A DNA stretch of 64,000 nucleotides from Lachnospiraceae bacterium. GTDB lineage: Bacteria; Bacillota; Clostridia; Lachnospirales; Lachnospiraceae. The stretch spans positions 62,001-126,000 of the forward strand of contig SVFK01000002.1 of assembly GCA_015056915.1 (NCBI GenBank). Direction: 5' to 3'. Below the pieces are notes generated by a model. It was given only the letters and a program-made list of their open reading frames with translations, made no database searches and was not told the DNA's origin. Of this stretch, positions 16,464 to 24,482 are shown one piece after another. Positions within the stretch are counted from its first letter, which is position 1; every line of letters starts with the position of its first letter. A program made the position numbers and the translations under genes.

Positions 16464-17783
16464 ATGGCAAAATTAACATTTGTGGGTGGAATTCATCCGT
16501 ATGATGGAAAAGATTTGTCAAAGGACAAGCCCATACAGGATGTGCTTCCAAAGGGTGATTTGGTGTATCCATTGTCTCAGCATATCGGAGCACCGGCGCA
16601 GGCTATCGTGCAAAAAGGAGACAGGGTTCTGGTAGGACAGAAAATAGCAGAAAGCGGTGGATTTGTATCGGCACCCATTTATGCATCTGTATCAGGAACC
16701 GTAAAGGCAGTGGAGCCGCGCAGAGTGGTAACCGGCGAAAGCGTTATGAGTATCATTGTGGAAAATGACGGTTTGTATGAGGATGTGGGCTTTTATCCGG
16801 TAGCACCCGTAGAAAAGCTGAGTAAAGAGGAGATTATAGATGCTGTCAAAGAGGCAGGTATTGTCGGCATGGGCGGAGCGGGTTTCCCTACCCATGTAAA
16901 GCTGTCTCCCAAGGAGCCTGATAAAATAGATTATGTAATTGCGAACTGTGCGGAGTGTGAACCATATCTGACTTCTGATTATCGTCGTATGCTGGAGGAA
17001 CCGGAGAAGCTGATTGAAGGCTTGAAAATTATACTTCGTCTCTTTGATCATGCCCAGGGTATTCTGGCAGTGGAAGATAATAAGCCGGATTGTATTTCTC
17101 TTTTGAAGCAGTTGACTAAGGATGAGGCACGTATCAGTGTGAAGGCTTTGAAAACCAAATATCCTCAAGGCGCTGAACGCCAGATTATCTATGCCACCAC
17201 CGGAAGACAGATTAATTCTTCCATGCTGCCGGCTGATGTCGGTTGTGTAGTAAATAATGTTGATACTATTGTATCCATATATCGTGCGGTTGCTGAGGGA
17301 CGTCCCCTGATGGAGAGAATCGTGACTGTGACGGGAGATGCTATTAAGAATCCTCGCAATTTCCGTGTGCGTACGGGTACAAGCTATCGTGAATTGGTAG
17401 AGGAAGCAGGTGGATTCACAAGCCAGCCTGAAAAAATCATTTGCGGCGGTCCTATGATGGGCTTCGCTATGTTTGACTTGAATGTTCCTACTACCAAGAC
17501 CTCCACAGCATTACTTGCCTTCAGCAAGGATGAAGTGGCGGCATTTGAACCCGGTCCCTGCATTAACTGCGGACGTTGCGTAGAGGCATGCCCCGGAAGA
17601 GTAATCCCCAGTATTCTGGCAGATTGTGCGGAGCACTTTGACGAAGAGGGCTTTCTTGAAAATAATGGTATGGAGTGCTGTGAATGTGGCTGTTGTAGCT
17701 TTGTATGTCCTGCAAAACGTCCCTTGACACAGCAGATTAAATCCATGCGCAAAATACAGCTTGCGAAGAAGAAAAAGAAGTAG
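16464..17783 (+). CDS. rnfC: Rnf complex subunit RnfC
   Basis: The NADH-facing, peripheral subunit of the ion-translocating ferredoxin:NAD+ oxidoreductase. It starts with the family motif 'FVGGIHPYDGKDLSKDKP', contains the NADH/FMN-type glycine-rich 'GIVGMGGAGFPTHVKL' and 'NCAECEPYLTSDYR', and ends with two [4Fe-4S] motifs 'CINCGRCVEACP' and 'CCECGCCSFVCP'. The 439-residue length fits the clostridial form without the long C-terminal extension of Proteobacteria. It is first in a rnfCDGEAB operon, the order known from acetogens and other Clostridia. The Lys-rich C-terminus is unremarkable. Confidence 0.96.
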   Translation: MAKLTFVGGIHPYDGKDLSKDKPIQDVLPKGDLVYPLSQHIGAPAQAIVQKGDRVLVGQKIAESGGFVSAPIYASVSGTVKAVEPRRVVTGESVMSIIVENDGLYEDVGFYPVAPVEKLSKEEIIDAVKEAGIVGMGGAGFPTHVKLSPKEPDKIDYVIANCAECEPYLTSDYRRMLEEPEKLIEGLKIILRLFDHAQGILAVEDNKPDCISLLKQLTKDEARISVKALKTKYPQGAERQIIYATTGRQINSSMLPADVGCVVNNVDTIVSIYRAVAEGRPLMERIVTVTGDAIKNPRNFRVRTGTSYRELVEEAGGFTSQPEKIICGGPMMGFAMFDLNVPTTKTSTALLAFSKDEVAAFEPGPCINCGRCVEACPGRVIPSILADCAEHFDEEGFLENNGMECCECGCCSFVCPAKRPLTQQIKSMRKIQLAKKKKK

Positions 17784-17796
17784 GGAGGTAGAAGAA

Positions 17797-18726
17797 GTGA
17801 GTGAGCTTTTTAAAGTATCATCCAATCCGCATGTCCGTTCCAAGGTAACCACCGGTGGGATTATGATGGCTGTTATTGTTGCCCTTCTGCCGGCTACCGG
17901 CTTTGGAATATATAATTTCGGTCCCCGTGCACTGGCTGTTATTTTAGTAACGATTGCTGCCACGGTACTGACAGAATTTTTATTTGGTCTATATAAGAAA
18001 AAAATGACAATCACAGATTTGTCTGCGGTAGTGACAGGTCTTTTGTTGGCTTTAAATCTGCCGGTCGGCATTCCATTGTGGATGGCGTTTTTGGGTGGTG
18101 TATTTGCAATACTTGTTGTGAAAATGCTGTTCGGAGGCTTAGGACAGAATTTTATGAATCCGGCGCTGGCGGCAAGATGCTTTTTGCTGATATCTTTCCC
18201 CTTGCAGATGACAGATTTTGGCTGTGATGCTTATTCCGGTGCCACACCTCTGGCTTTGCTTAAGGCAGGAGAGAGTGTGAATACAATGGACATGATTATT
18301 GGTCGTACGGCAGGTACTATCGGTGAGACCTCCATGCTTGCTATTTTGTTGGGAGCATGTCTGCTGATTATGATGGGAATTATTGATTTGCGTATTCCCG
18401 GAAGTTACATAGTAAGCTTTGTGTTGTTTGTTGGTATTTTTGGAGGTCACGGGTTTGACCCTGCGTATTTGTCTGCACAGCTGGCAGGCGGCGGTCTGAT
18501 GCTGGGTGCGTTCTTTATGGCAACAGATTATGTGACAAGACCTATCACCGTAAAGGGTCAGTATGTATTTGGTATTTTTCTGGGATTAATGACCGGTGTT
18601 TTCCGTATCTTCGGACCGGGCGCAGAGGGAGTATCCTATGCGATTATTTTGGGCAATCTGTTGGTGCCTCTGATTGAGAAGGTGACGAAGCCCAGAGCCT
18701 TCGGAATGGGAGGTAGAAAAGCATGA
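17797..18726 (+). CDS. rnfD: Rnf complex subunit RnfD
   Basis: An integral membrane subunit of 309 residues with many hydrophobic spans. 'YSGATPLALLKAG' holds the threonine that carries covalent FMN in this family. The start is a GTG at 17797, chosen because GGGAGG stands eight bases upstream and the homologous N-terminus begins 'SELFKVSSNPHVRSK'; the track's 17761 start lies inside rnfC. The gene ends in an ATGA overlap with rnfG, indicating translational coupling. Confidence 0.95.
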   Translation: MSELFKVSSNPHVRSKVTTGGIMMAVIVALLPATGFGIYNFGPRALAVILVTIAATVLTEFLFGLYKKKMTITDLSAVVTGLLLALNLPVGIPLWMAFLGGVFAILVVKMLFGGLGQNFMNPALAARCFLLISFPLQMTDFGCDAYSGATPLALLKAGESVNTMDMIIGRTAGTIGETSMLAILLGACLLIMMGIIDLRIPGSYIVSFVLFVGIFGGHGFDPAYLSAQLAGGGLMLGAFFMATDYVTRPITVKGQYVFGIFLGLMTGVFRIFGPGAEGVSYAIILGNLLVPLIEKVTKPRAFGMGGRKA

Positions 18727-19355
18727 AGAAAAACAGTGATGTGAAGATTATGCTGAAGGAAGCAGGTATTTTGTTTGCAATTACATTAATTGCAGGTCTG
18801 GTACTTGGTTTTGTCTATGAGCTTACTAAGGAGCCTATTCGCATACAGCAGGAAAAGGCGATACAGGAGGCTTGCGCAGCCGTATTTGAGGATGCGGCAG
18901 GATTTGACAAAATAGAGTATGCAGTTCCTGAGGGAGAAGCATCCATGGCCGAAAGTCTTGCCGAGAAGGGCGTGGAAATCGGTACGATATATGCAGCAGC
19001 AGATGCTGGCGGAAGCTGCTTGGGATATGTGATTGAAACGGTAACCCATGAGGGCTACGGTGGTGACATCATACTGTATATGGGTGTGCGTATGGACGGA
19101 ACCCTAAACGGTATTTCCTTACTGGAAATAAGTGAGACTCCGGGTCTGGGATTACAGGCAGAGGATGTTCTTGTGCCTCAGTTTAAAGACAAGAACACAG
19201 AGGAATTTACATACACCAAGACGGGAAGTAAGGCTGATAATGAAATTGATGCTATCAGTGGTGCTACGGTTACCACGCAGGCCATTGTCAATGCAGTAAA
19301 CGGTGGTCTTGAGGTTGCAGCTGATTTGTTGAAGGGAGGTGCCGATAATGAATAA
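18723..19355 (+). CDS. rnfG: Rnf complex subunit RnfG
   Basis: A 210-residue subunit with one N-terminal membrane span (about residues 13-33) and an extracytoplasmic FMN domain. 'DAISGATVTTQAIVNAVN' carries the flavinylated threonine. It passes electrons across the membrane between the RnfD and RnfC/RnfB sides. Start overlaps the rnfD stop by ATGA; its own end overlaps rnfE by eight bases. Flavinylation would require an ApbE-type transferase, not found in this window. Confidence 0.95.
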   Translation: MKKNSDVKIMLKEAGILFAITLIAGLVLGFVYELTKEPIRIQQEKAIQEACAAVFEDAAGFDKIEYAVPEGEASMAESLAEKGVEIGTIYAAADAGGSCLGYVIETVTHEGYGGDIILYMGVRMDGTLNGISLLEISETPGLGLQAEDVLVPQFKDKNTEEFTYTKTGSKADNEIDAISGATVTTQAIVNAVNGGLEVAADLLKGGADNE

Positions 19356-20100
19356 GGCGACAGAGAGACTTTATAATGGTCTTCTGAAGGAGAATCCTAC
19401 CTTTGTGCTGATGCTGGGAATGTGTCCCACTCTTGCGGTAACAACTTCTGCAATGAACGGCTTGGGTATGGGACTGACAACGGCAGTAGTATTGGCACTC
19501 AGCAATTTAATTATTTCGCTGCTTCGGAATGTTATTCCGAACAGAGTGCGTATTCCTGCATTTATCGTAATTATTGCATCCTTCGTAACAGCAGTGGAGC
19601 TATTGTTGGAAGCGTACATTCCGGCTTTAAATACAGCATTGGGAATGTATATTCCTTTAATCGTTGTAAATTGCATTATTCTGGGAAGAGCGGAGAGCTA
19701 TGCTTATTCCAATCCCCCCATTCCCTCTCTGTTTGACGGTATTGGTATGGGACTTGGATTTACCTTTGCATTGACATGCATTGGTGCGTTTCGTGAGCTT
19801 CTGGGAGCCGGTAAGCTTTTTGATTATCAGATTATGCCGGATTCCTTTACGCCTATCGGTATTTTTGTATTGGCGCCGGGTGCGTTCTTTGTATTGGCGA
19901 TGTTGACGGCATTCCAGAATTATATGAAGATTACCAGAGCGCGTGTGGGCAAGGAAACAGCCAAAATACAATCCGGTTGTAGCGAGGACTGTATGAATTG
20001 TTCTGACAGCGGCTGTGCAAGAAGATTCTATGACAATACCAAGACGGTAGCAGAAGGTGAAGAATCGGAAATTGTAGACTTAGAAAAGGAGGACAAATAA
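19348..20100 (+). CDS. rnfE: Rnf complex subunit RnfE
   Basis: A 250-residue membrane subunit paralogous to RnfA, with about six hydrophobic segments ('LMLGMCPTLAVTTSAMNGLG', 'IPLIVVNCIILGRAESYA'). The C-terminal ~50 residues form a Cys-containing tail ('CSEDCMNCSDSGCARRF') that is not part of the core fold; this Cys-rich tail is noteworthy and might be metal-binding. ATG 19348 with GGGAGG is used; the track start is a GTG nine bases upstream. The stop abuts the rnfA ATG. Confidence 0.95.
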   Translation: MNKATERLYNGLLKENPTFVLMLGMCPTLAVTTSAMNGLGMGLTTAVVLALSNLIISLLRNVIPNRVRIPAFIVIIASFVTAVELLLEAYIPALNTALGMYIPLIVVNCIILGRAESYAYSNPPIPSLFDGIGMGLGFTFALTCIGAFRELLGAGKLFDYQIMPDSFTPIGIFVLAPGAFFVLAMLTAFQNYMKITRARVGKETAKIQSGCSEDCMNCSDSGCARRFYDNTKTVAEGEESEIVDLEKEDK

Positions 20101-20685
20101 ATGGATAGCGTAAAAGAATTGTTGGTCATTTTAATTGGTTCTTCTTTGGTAAGTAATGTGGTGCTCAGTCAGTTCCTCGGATTGTGTCCTTTTCTGGGAG
20201 TATCCAAAAAGATTAAAACAGCAGCCGGTATGGGAAGTGCGGTTATTTTTGTAATCACGCTGGCAAGTGCTGTGGCAGGTGTGATTTATAAGTATGTATT
20301 GCAGGCATTTGGTATTGAATATTTGCAGACAATCGTATTTATTCTTGTGATTGCCGCATTAGTTCAGTTTGTGGAGATGTTTTTGAGGAAAGTGATGCCT
20401 TCCCTTTACGAGGCACTCGGAGTGTATCTGCCATTGATAACGACCAACTGTGCCGTGTTGGGCGTTGCGATTACCAATGTACAGAAGGAGTATGGCATTT
20501 TGACAGGTATTGTAAATGGTTTTGCTACGGCAGTAGGCTTTACTATTGCAATTGTTATTTTGGCAGGACTTCGTGAGAAGATGGAGCATAATGATGTACC
20601 TGAATCCTTTAAGGGAATGCCAACGGTATTACTGACCGCAGGTCTTATGGCCATTGCGTTTTGCGGATTTTCAGGATTGTTGTAA
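20101..20685 (+). CDS. rnfA: Rnf complex subunit RnfA
   Basis: A 194-residue membrane subunit with about six spans and inverted topology relative to RnfE. 'VVLSQFLGLCPFLGVSKKIK' and 'LPLITTNCAVLGVAITNVQKEY' are diagnostic; in known structures the conserved Cys residues of RnfA and RnfE hold a membrane-embedded [2Fe-2S] cluster. AAAAGGAGG precedes the ATG, which directly follows the rnfE stop. Confidence 0.96.
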   Translation: MDSVKELLVILIGSSLVSNVVLSQFLGLCPFLGVSKKIKTAAGMGSAVIFVITLASAVAGVIYKYVLQAFGIEYLQTIVFILVIAALVQFVEMFLRKVMPSLYEALGVYLPLITTNCAVLGVAITNVQKEYGILTGIVNGFATAVGFTIAIVILAGLREKMEHNDVPESFKGMPTVLLTAGLMAIAFCGFSGLL

Positions 20686-20746
20686 GTATACATGGAAGAA
20701 GTCTTGGTGAGCCATTTTGGTCGGATACTGAAAATTGGAGGTAATT

Positions 20747-21544
20747 ATGAGTATAACAGGTATTGCTACAGCGGCTGTTGTAGTAGGAGCAGTTGGTATC
20801 TTTGTCGGTCTTTTTCTTGGAGTGGCAGGTATCAAATTTAAAGTGGAAGTAGATGAAAAGGAAGAGGCGGTTCTTGCCGCTCTTCCCGGTAATAATTGTG
20901 GCGGCTGCGGTTATGCAGGGTGTTCCGGTCTGGCGGCGGCGATTGCCAAGGGCGAAGCACCGGTAAACGCCTGCCCCGTGGGCGGGGATGCTGTCGCAAA
21001 TAAAATTTCCGAGATTATGGGAGTTGAGTCTCAAAGCTCAGAGCGCATGGTGGCTTATGTGCATTGTCAGGGAGACTGTGACAAGGCATCGGTGGATTAC
21101 GAATATTATGGAATTACAGATTGTCGCATGTTAGGCTTTGTGCCCAATGGAGGTCCGAAGAAATGTAACAGCGGGTGTCTGGGTTACGGAACCTGTGTAC
21201 AGGTCTGTCCCTTTGATGCAATTAAGGTTGTAAATGGAGTAGCAGTTGTGGATAAGGAAAAATGTAAAGCCTGTGGCAAATGTATTGAGGCTTGCCCGAA
21301 GAAATTGATTTCCCTGATTCCATACAAAGCAAAGCTTGCTGTGGCGTGCAGCTCCACCGATAAGGGACCTGTTGCCATGAAGGCATGTACAACTGCCTGT
21401 ATCGGTTGCGGAATCTGTGTTAAGGCATGTCCTAAAGAAGCAATTACTGTCACAGATTTCCATGCAAAGATTGATCAGGAAAAGTGTGAAGGTTGCGGAC
21501 TTTGTGCTGAAAAATGTCCGAAGAAGGCGATTGTAAAGCTATAA
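20747..21544 (+). CDS. rnfB: Rnf complex subunit RnfB (polyferredoxin)
   Basis: The ferredoxin-accepting subunit, 265 residues. An N-terminal membrane helix (about 5-27) leads to a cluster motif 'GNNCGGCGYAGCSGLAAAI', then four ferredoxin-type motifs in sequence: 'CLGYGTCVQVCP', 'CKACGKCIEACP', 'CIGCGICVKACP' and 'CEGCGLCAEKCP'. This gives capacity for five or so iron-sulfur clusters, typical of clostridial RnfB. TTGGAGG precedes the ATG at 20747; the track start at 20735 is an upstream TTG. It closes the rnf operon; the GH25 gene follows 15 bases on. Confidence 0.95.
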   Translation: MSITGIATAAVVVGAVGIFVGLFLGVAGIKFKVEVDEKEEAVLAALPGNNCGGCGYAGCSGLAAAIAKGEAPVNACPVGGDAVANKISEIMGVESQSSERMVAYVHCQGDCDKASVDYEYYGITDCRMLGFVPNGGPKKCNSGCLGYGTCVQVCPFDAIKVVNGVAVVDKEKCKACGKCIEACPKKLISLIPYKAKLAVACSSTDKGPVAMKACTTACIGCGICVKACPKEAITVTDFHAKIDQEKCEGCGLCAEKCPKKAIVKL

Positions 21545-21559
21545 TGAGGAGGAATGTGT

Positions 21560-22660
21560 ATGCGTCTGCCGGACGACTACGAAGAACGGTCAGGAATGAC
21601 TCCCAGCGTGATGAGCGCCCTGATAGCAGTGACCCTGTTCGTGGGTGCGATATTGGGGATTGTACTGCTGATAAATAAGCCGACAGAATCAACGAAGAAG
21701 CCTTCGGCTACCGTGGAAACATCGGAGCAGGCAGCCGATTCCGCTGATAGTATTTATCCTGATACGGAGGATTTGCTTACGGGCAGTACTCTTTCTCCGG
21801 AGGACTTTGATTTCTGGGACAAGTATCCGGAAGAAATCATAGAAACAACTGTACCGGAGCAGGAACCTACACAGGAACTTGTGGAGAATGATCCGGCAAC
21901 AGATGGGAAGCATACGTTGGTAGTATCTGCTGACGGCTCAGAGGAATGGGTGTTAATCAGTCCGTATCTGCCCAAGCACGAGTACGATTTTACAAAGCTG
22001 GTCTGTCAGTCTAATCTGATGAAATACTATGAAGACGGTAAACAGGTATCCTATGTAGGAGCCGATATTTCCAAATATCAGGACTATGTAGATTTTGTAG
22101 AGTTGAAAAAAGCCGGCGTAGACTTTGTAATGCTTCGTGTAGGTGCCAGAGGCTATGGAAGCGGTCAGATTGTGATGGATGATTATTTCCTGGATAATAT
22201 AAAGCGTGCTACAGATGCCGGACTGCAGGTGGGTGTGTATTTCTTTTCACAGGCAATCACAGCGGATGAAGCCATAGAAGAGGCCAATATAGTGCTGGAA
22301 AGTATTCAGGATTATAAGATTACTTATCCGGTGGCATTTGATATGGAGCATATAGAGAATGATACTGCTCGAATCGATGTATTAAGTAAGTCGGAAAAGA
22401 CAACCATTGCGAAGAGCTTTTTGGATACTATTCAAAATGCGGGCTATAAGACTATGATATATGGCAATAAGGAGTGGTTGTTAAAGGAGATTGATATGTC
22501 CAAATTGACAGCTTATGACGTGTGGCTGTCTCAACAGGAGGATGTACCGGATTATCCATACAAATTTACAATGTGGCAATATACCACAAGTGCTACCATT
22601 GACGGAGTTGCAGGATATGTGAGTCTGAATATCAGCTTTATTGATTATGCGGAAAAATAA
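21560..22660 (+). CDS. Membrane-anchored glycoside hydrolase family 25 lysozyme
   Basis: A 366-residue N-acetylmuramidase-like protein that would cleave peptidoglycan on the outer face of the membrane. Residues ~16-41 form a membrane anchor, 42-125 an acidic Thr/Glu/Asp linker, and ~155-366 the GH25 barrel with 'GADISKYQDYVDFVELKKAG' and the catalytic 'FDMEH'. AGGAGGA seven bases before the ATG at 21560 sets the start. Although only 15 bases after rnfB, its role is cell wall turnover and the linkage is probably just read-through. It ends nine bases from the convergent AP2-like gene. Confidence 0.9.
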   Translation: MRLPDDYEERSGMTPSVMSALIAVTLFVGAILGIVLLINKPTESTKKPSATVETSEQAADSADSIYPDTEDLLTGSTLSPEDFDFWDKYPEEIIETTVPEQEPTQELVENDPATDGKHTLVVSADGSEEWVLISPYLPKHEYDFTKLVCQSNLMKYYEDGKQVSYVGADISKYQDYVDFVELKKAGVDFVMLRVGARGYGSGQIVMDDYFLDNIKRATDAGLQVGVYFFSQAITADEAIEEANIVLESIQDYKITYPVAFDMEHIENDTARIDVLSKSEKTTIAKSFLDTIQNAGYKTMIYGNKEWLLKEIDMSKLTAYDVWLSQQEDVPDYPYKFTMWQYTTSATIDGVAGYVSLNISFIDYAEK

Positions 22661-22669
22661 GAAATTGTT

Positions 22670-23512
22670 CTAGGGGCGATAATTTAAAATCTTGGACGAT
22701 ATTTTCAGGGAGGTATAGATTTCCGCATATTTACTTGGAGAAAGACCATCAATATAGTTGGCTGTATAGTTTTTCTTGAGACCGTTTTTTTGAAGAATGT
22801 CGATTGCTTTGTTATAAGCAATCGCGGCCTCGAGCTCAGAATGGTATTTTCCTACAACATAATTGCCCTTGATATGAATGCGGACAGTATATAGATACTG
22901 TCCGTTTTTTTGTGTGCAACGGACCCCATGATAAATATTGTGAATTTCCAGATTTTCACGACGAAAATCTGTAGCGTCACCATTGATAAAGTGAAAATCA
23001 ACACCATTTACGGCATAATTTTTGATGCCGTAGCGAGACATAATATTTAACTGCATACCATAATCTGCTACAAAATAGTGATTGCCGCGGCACATAATTT
23101 TGTGGGAAGAATAAAAAAATAAATCGTCCAAATCAAATTTTAAAACATGCTTAGGATTTAAGTAGTAATAAAATAATTTTTGACCCATATAAATGGGATT
23201 GCCAAAATAGATACCGTTATCCCGGAAATTCAGCAGACAGACCCATTTTTCGAAGGCGAGAGAGGACTCTGAATGATAGTGGTTCAGTGTTAAGGCATTG
23301 TCTGACAGAAGACGCAGTCCTTCCAAATAGGCTTCGTGAGCTTTTTCGGGGACAGAGAAGCTTCCCAGACTGATATGTTTGCCGTGGTAGGTTAAAGACG
23401 CACGATAATAGACCTCTCCATTTTTTTTGGTGGCGGAGAAGACTCCTTCATAATGTTTATCAGTTTGATTCTCACCGGGGTGAGAAGGGAGCTTAGAATC
23501 AGTGGATTGCAT
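22670..23512 (-). CDS. AP2-like/HNH-like domain protein of unknown function
   Basis: A 280-residue protein with two AP2/ERF-like DNA-binding modules at its ends: residues ~22-70 ('YEGVFSATKKNGEVYYRASL...LGSFSVPEKAHEAY') and ~190-240 ('YHGVRCTQKNGQYLYTVRIHIKG...YHSELEAAIAYNKAID'). Between them 'VDFHFINGDATDFRRENLEI' resembles the HNH_3 nuclease motif, but one histidine of the usual His-His pair is Phe. This looks like a domesticated AP2-HNH homing-endonuclease derivative, possibly now a DNA-binding protein. A GGAGG site and a TTGTGT-17-TATAAT promoter precede it. Function is not known. Confidence 0.65.
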   Translation of the reverse strand: MQSTDSKLPSHPGENQTDKHYEGVFSATKKNGEVYYRASLTYHGKHISLGSFSVPEKAHEAYLEGLRLLSDNALTLNHYHSESSLAFEKWVCLLNFRDNGIYFGNPIYMGQKLFYYYLNPKHVLKFDLDDLFFYSSHKIMCRGNHYFVADYGMQLNIMSRYGIKNYAVNGVDFHFINGDATDFRRENLEIHNIYHGVRCTQKNGQYLYTVRIHIKGNYVVGKYHSELEAAIAYNKAIDILQKNGLKKNYTANYIDGLSPSKYAEIYTSLKISSKILNYRP

Positions 23513-23556
23513 AGGACCTCCGTTATCATATAATTATAGGATCTGAATCTTTGCTT

Positions 23557-23585
23557 ATTATAGCATTTTTAACAAAAATACACAA
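23557..23585 (-). promoter_or_regulatory. Promoter of the AP2-like gene
   Basis: On the minus strand TTGTGT (23585-23580) and TATAAT (23562-23557) are 17 bases apart, about 45 bases before the start codon. The same hexamer pair precedes the 6S-like RNA. Confidence 0.6.
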
Positions 23586-23692
23586 TTTAGAAATATTTTC
23601 AGGACGAGCATCATAAAATAATAGAGTGTATTCCATGCAGGAAAGAGATTTGACTGCAAATCAATTATAGTAGGCAATGAAAGGATTTTGAT

Positions 23693-24313
23693 ATGTATAA
23701 GAAAGCGATGAGTTGCCTGCTGCTTGCGAATCTGTTATTTGTGTTTGGTTTTATGTGTATTAAAGGAGTGGCAGAAAACAGAACGGCAGCGGCAACAGCG
23801 TTTGAAGTAAAGTTGGACGAGACCTATGTGGCAGATAATGAGAGCAGCGCCATGGGGATTGTATCGGTGGCTGCATCCGGACAGCGAGTAGTAGATTGCA
23901 ATGTGTTGGAAAAGAAACTGGCATATCAGCTGTCAGAAGAGGAAGTGAATGTACTTCTGCGTATTGTGGAAGCAGAAGCGGGTGGTGAAGATATAGAAGG
24001 TAAGCTGCTGGTAGCCAATGTGGTGCTGAACCGTGTGAACAGTAGCAAATTTCCGAATACGGTAAAAGAGGTTGTTTTTCAGCAGGAAAAGGGGGTTACA
24101 CAGTTTTCGCCGGTGGCAAATGGGCGATATTATACAGTAGAAATCAGTGATGAAACCGTAGAAGCAGTAGCATTGGCGCTGATGGGAGAAGATATTTCTC
24201 AGGGCGCATTGTATTTTGCTGCCCGGGAATATGCAGATGATGACAGGATGCGTTGGTTTGATGAAAATCTCACACTTCTCTTTAAGCATGGCGGGCATGA
24301 ATTCTTTAAATAG
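23693..24313 (+). CDS. SleB/CwlJ family cell wall hydrolase
   Basis: A 206-residue exported protein with an N-terminal membrane or signal helix (residues 6-27) and a C-terminal Hydrolase_2 domain from about residue 85: 'LLRIVEAEAGGEDIEGKLLVANVVLNRV' holds the glutamate shown to be catalytic in SleB-type lytic enzymes. 'VTQFSPVANGRYY' is also typical. There is no peptidoglycan-binding domain, unlike Bacillus SleB. The family includes spore cortex-lytic enzymes acting in germination, but also vegetative members, so a spore role is only suggested. AAAGGA precedes the ATG. Confidence 0.88.
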   Translation: MYKKAMSCLLLANLLFVFGFMCIKGVAENRTAAATAFEVKLDETYVADNESSAMGIVSVAASGQRVVDCNVLEKKLAYQLSEEEVNVLLRIVEAEAGGEDIEGKLLVANVVLNRVNSSKFPNTVKEVVFQQEKGVTQFSPVANGRYYTVEISDETVEAVALALMGEDISQGALYFAAREYADDDRMRWFDENLTLLFKHGGHEFFK

Positions 24314-24355
24314 GTCCTTTGGACAAAATAGCTCTTTTTGACTGACTAAAATGAA

Positions 24356-24384
24356 TTGCACGTCAAGAAAAAGTGTGCTATACT
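24356..24384 (+). promoter_or_regulatory. Promoter of thrC
   Basis: TTGCAC (24356-24361) and TATACT (24379-24384) are 17 bases apart with an extended -10 TG one base before the hexamer. It lies inside the upstream part of the ORF-track thrC frame, confirming that translation starts further down. Confidence 0.65.
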
Positions 24385-24482
24385 ATCATAAATCTTGGCT
24401 TGATGGCAGGAATATGTCACTGCAATATATGAGCCACAAGAAAAACAACAGTGAAAAGTGTGAAAACACGAAGGGAGCAATT

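Noticed and set aside
24385-24482. Threonine T-box or leader peptide before thrC
   Set aside because: The ~95-base leader contains no T-box core, no terminator and no run of Thr codons.
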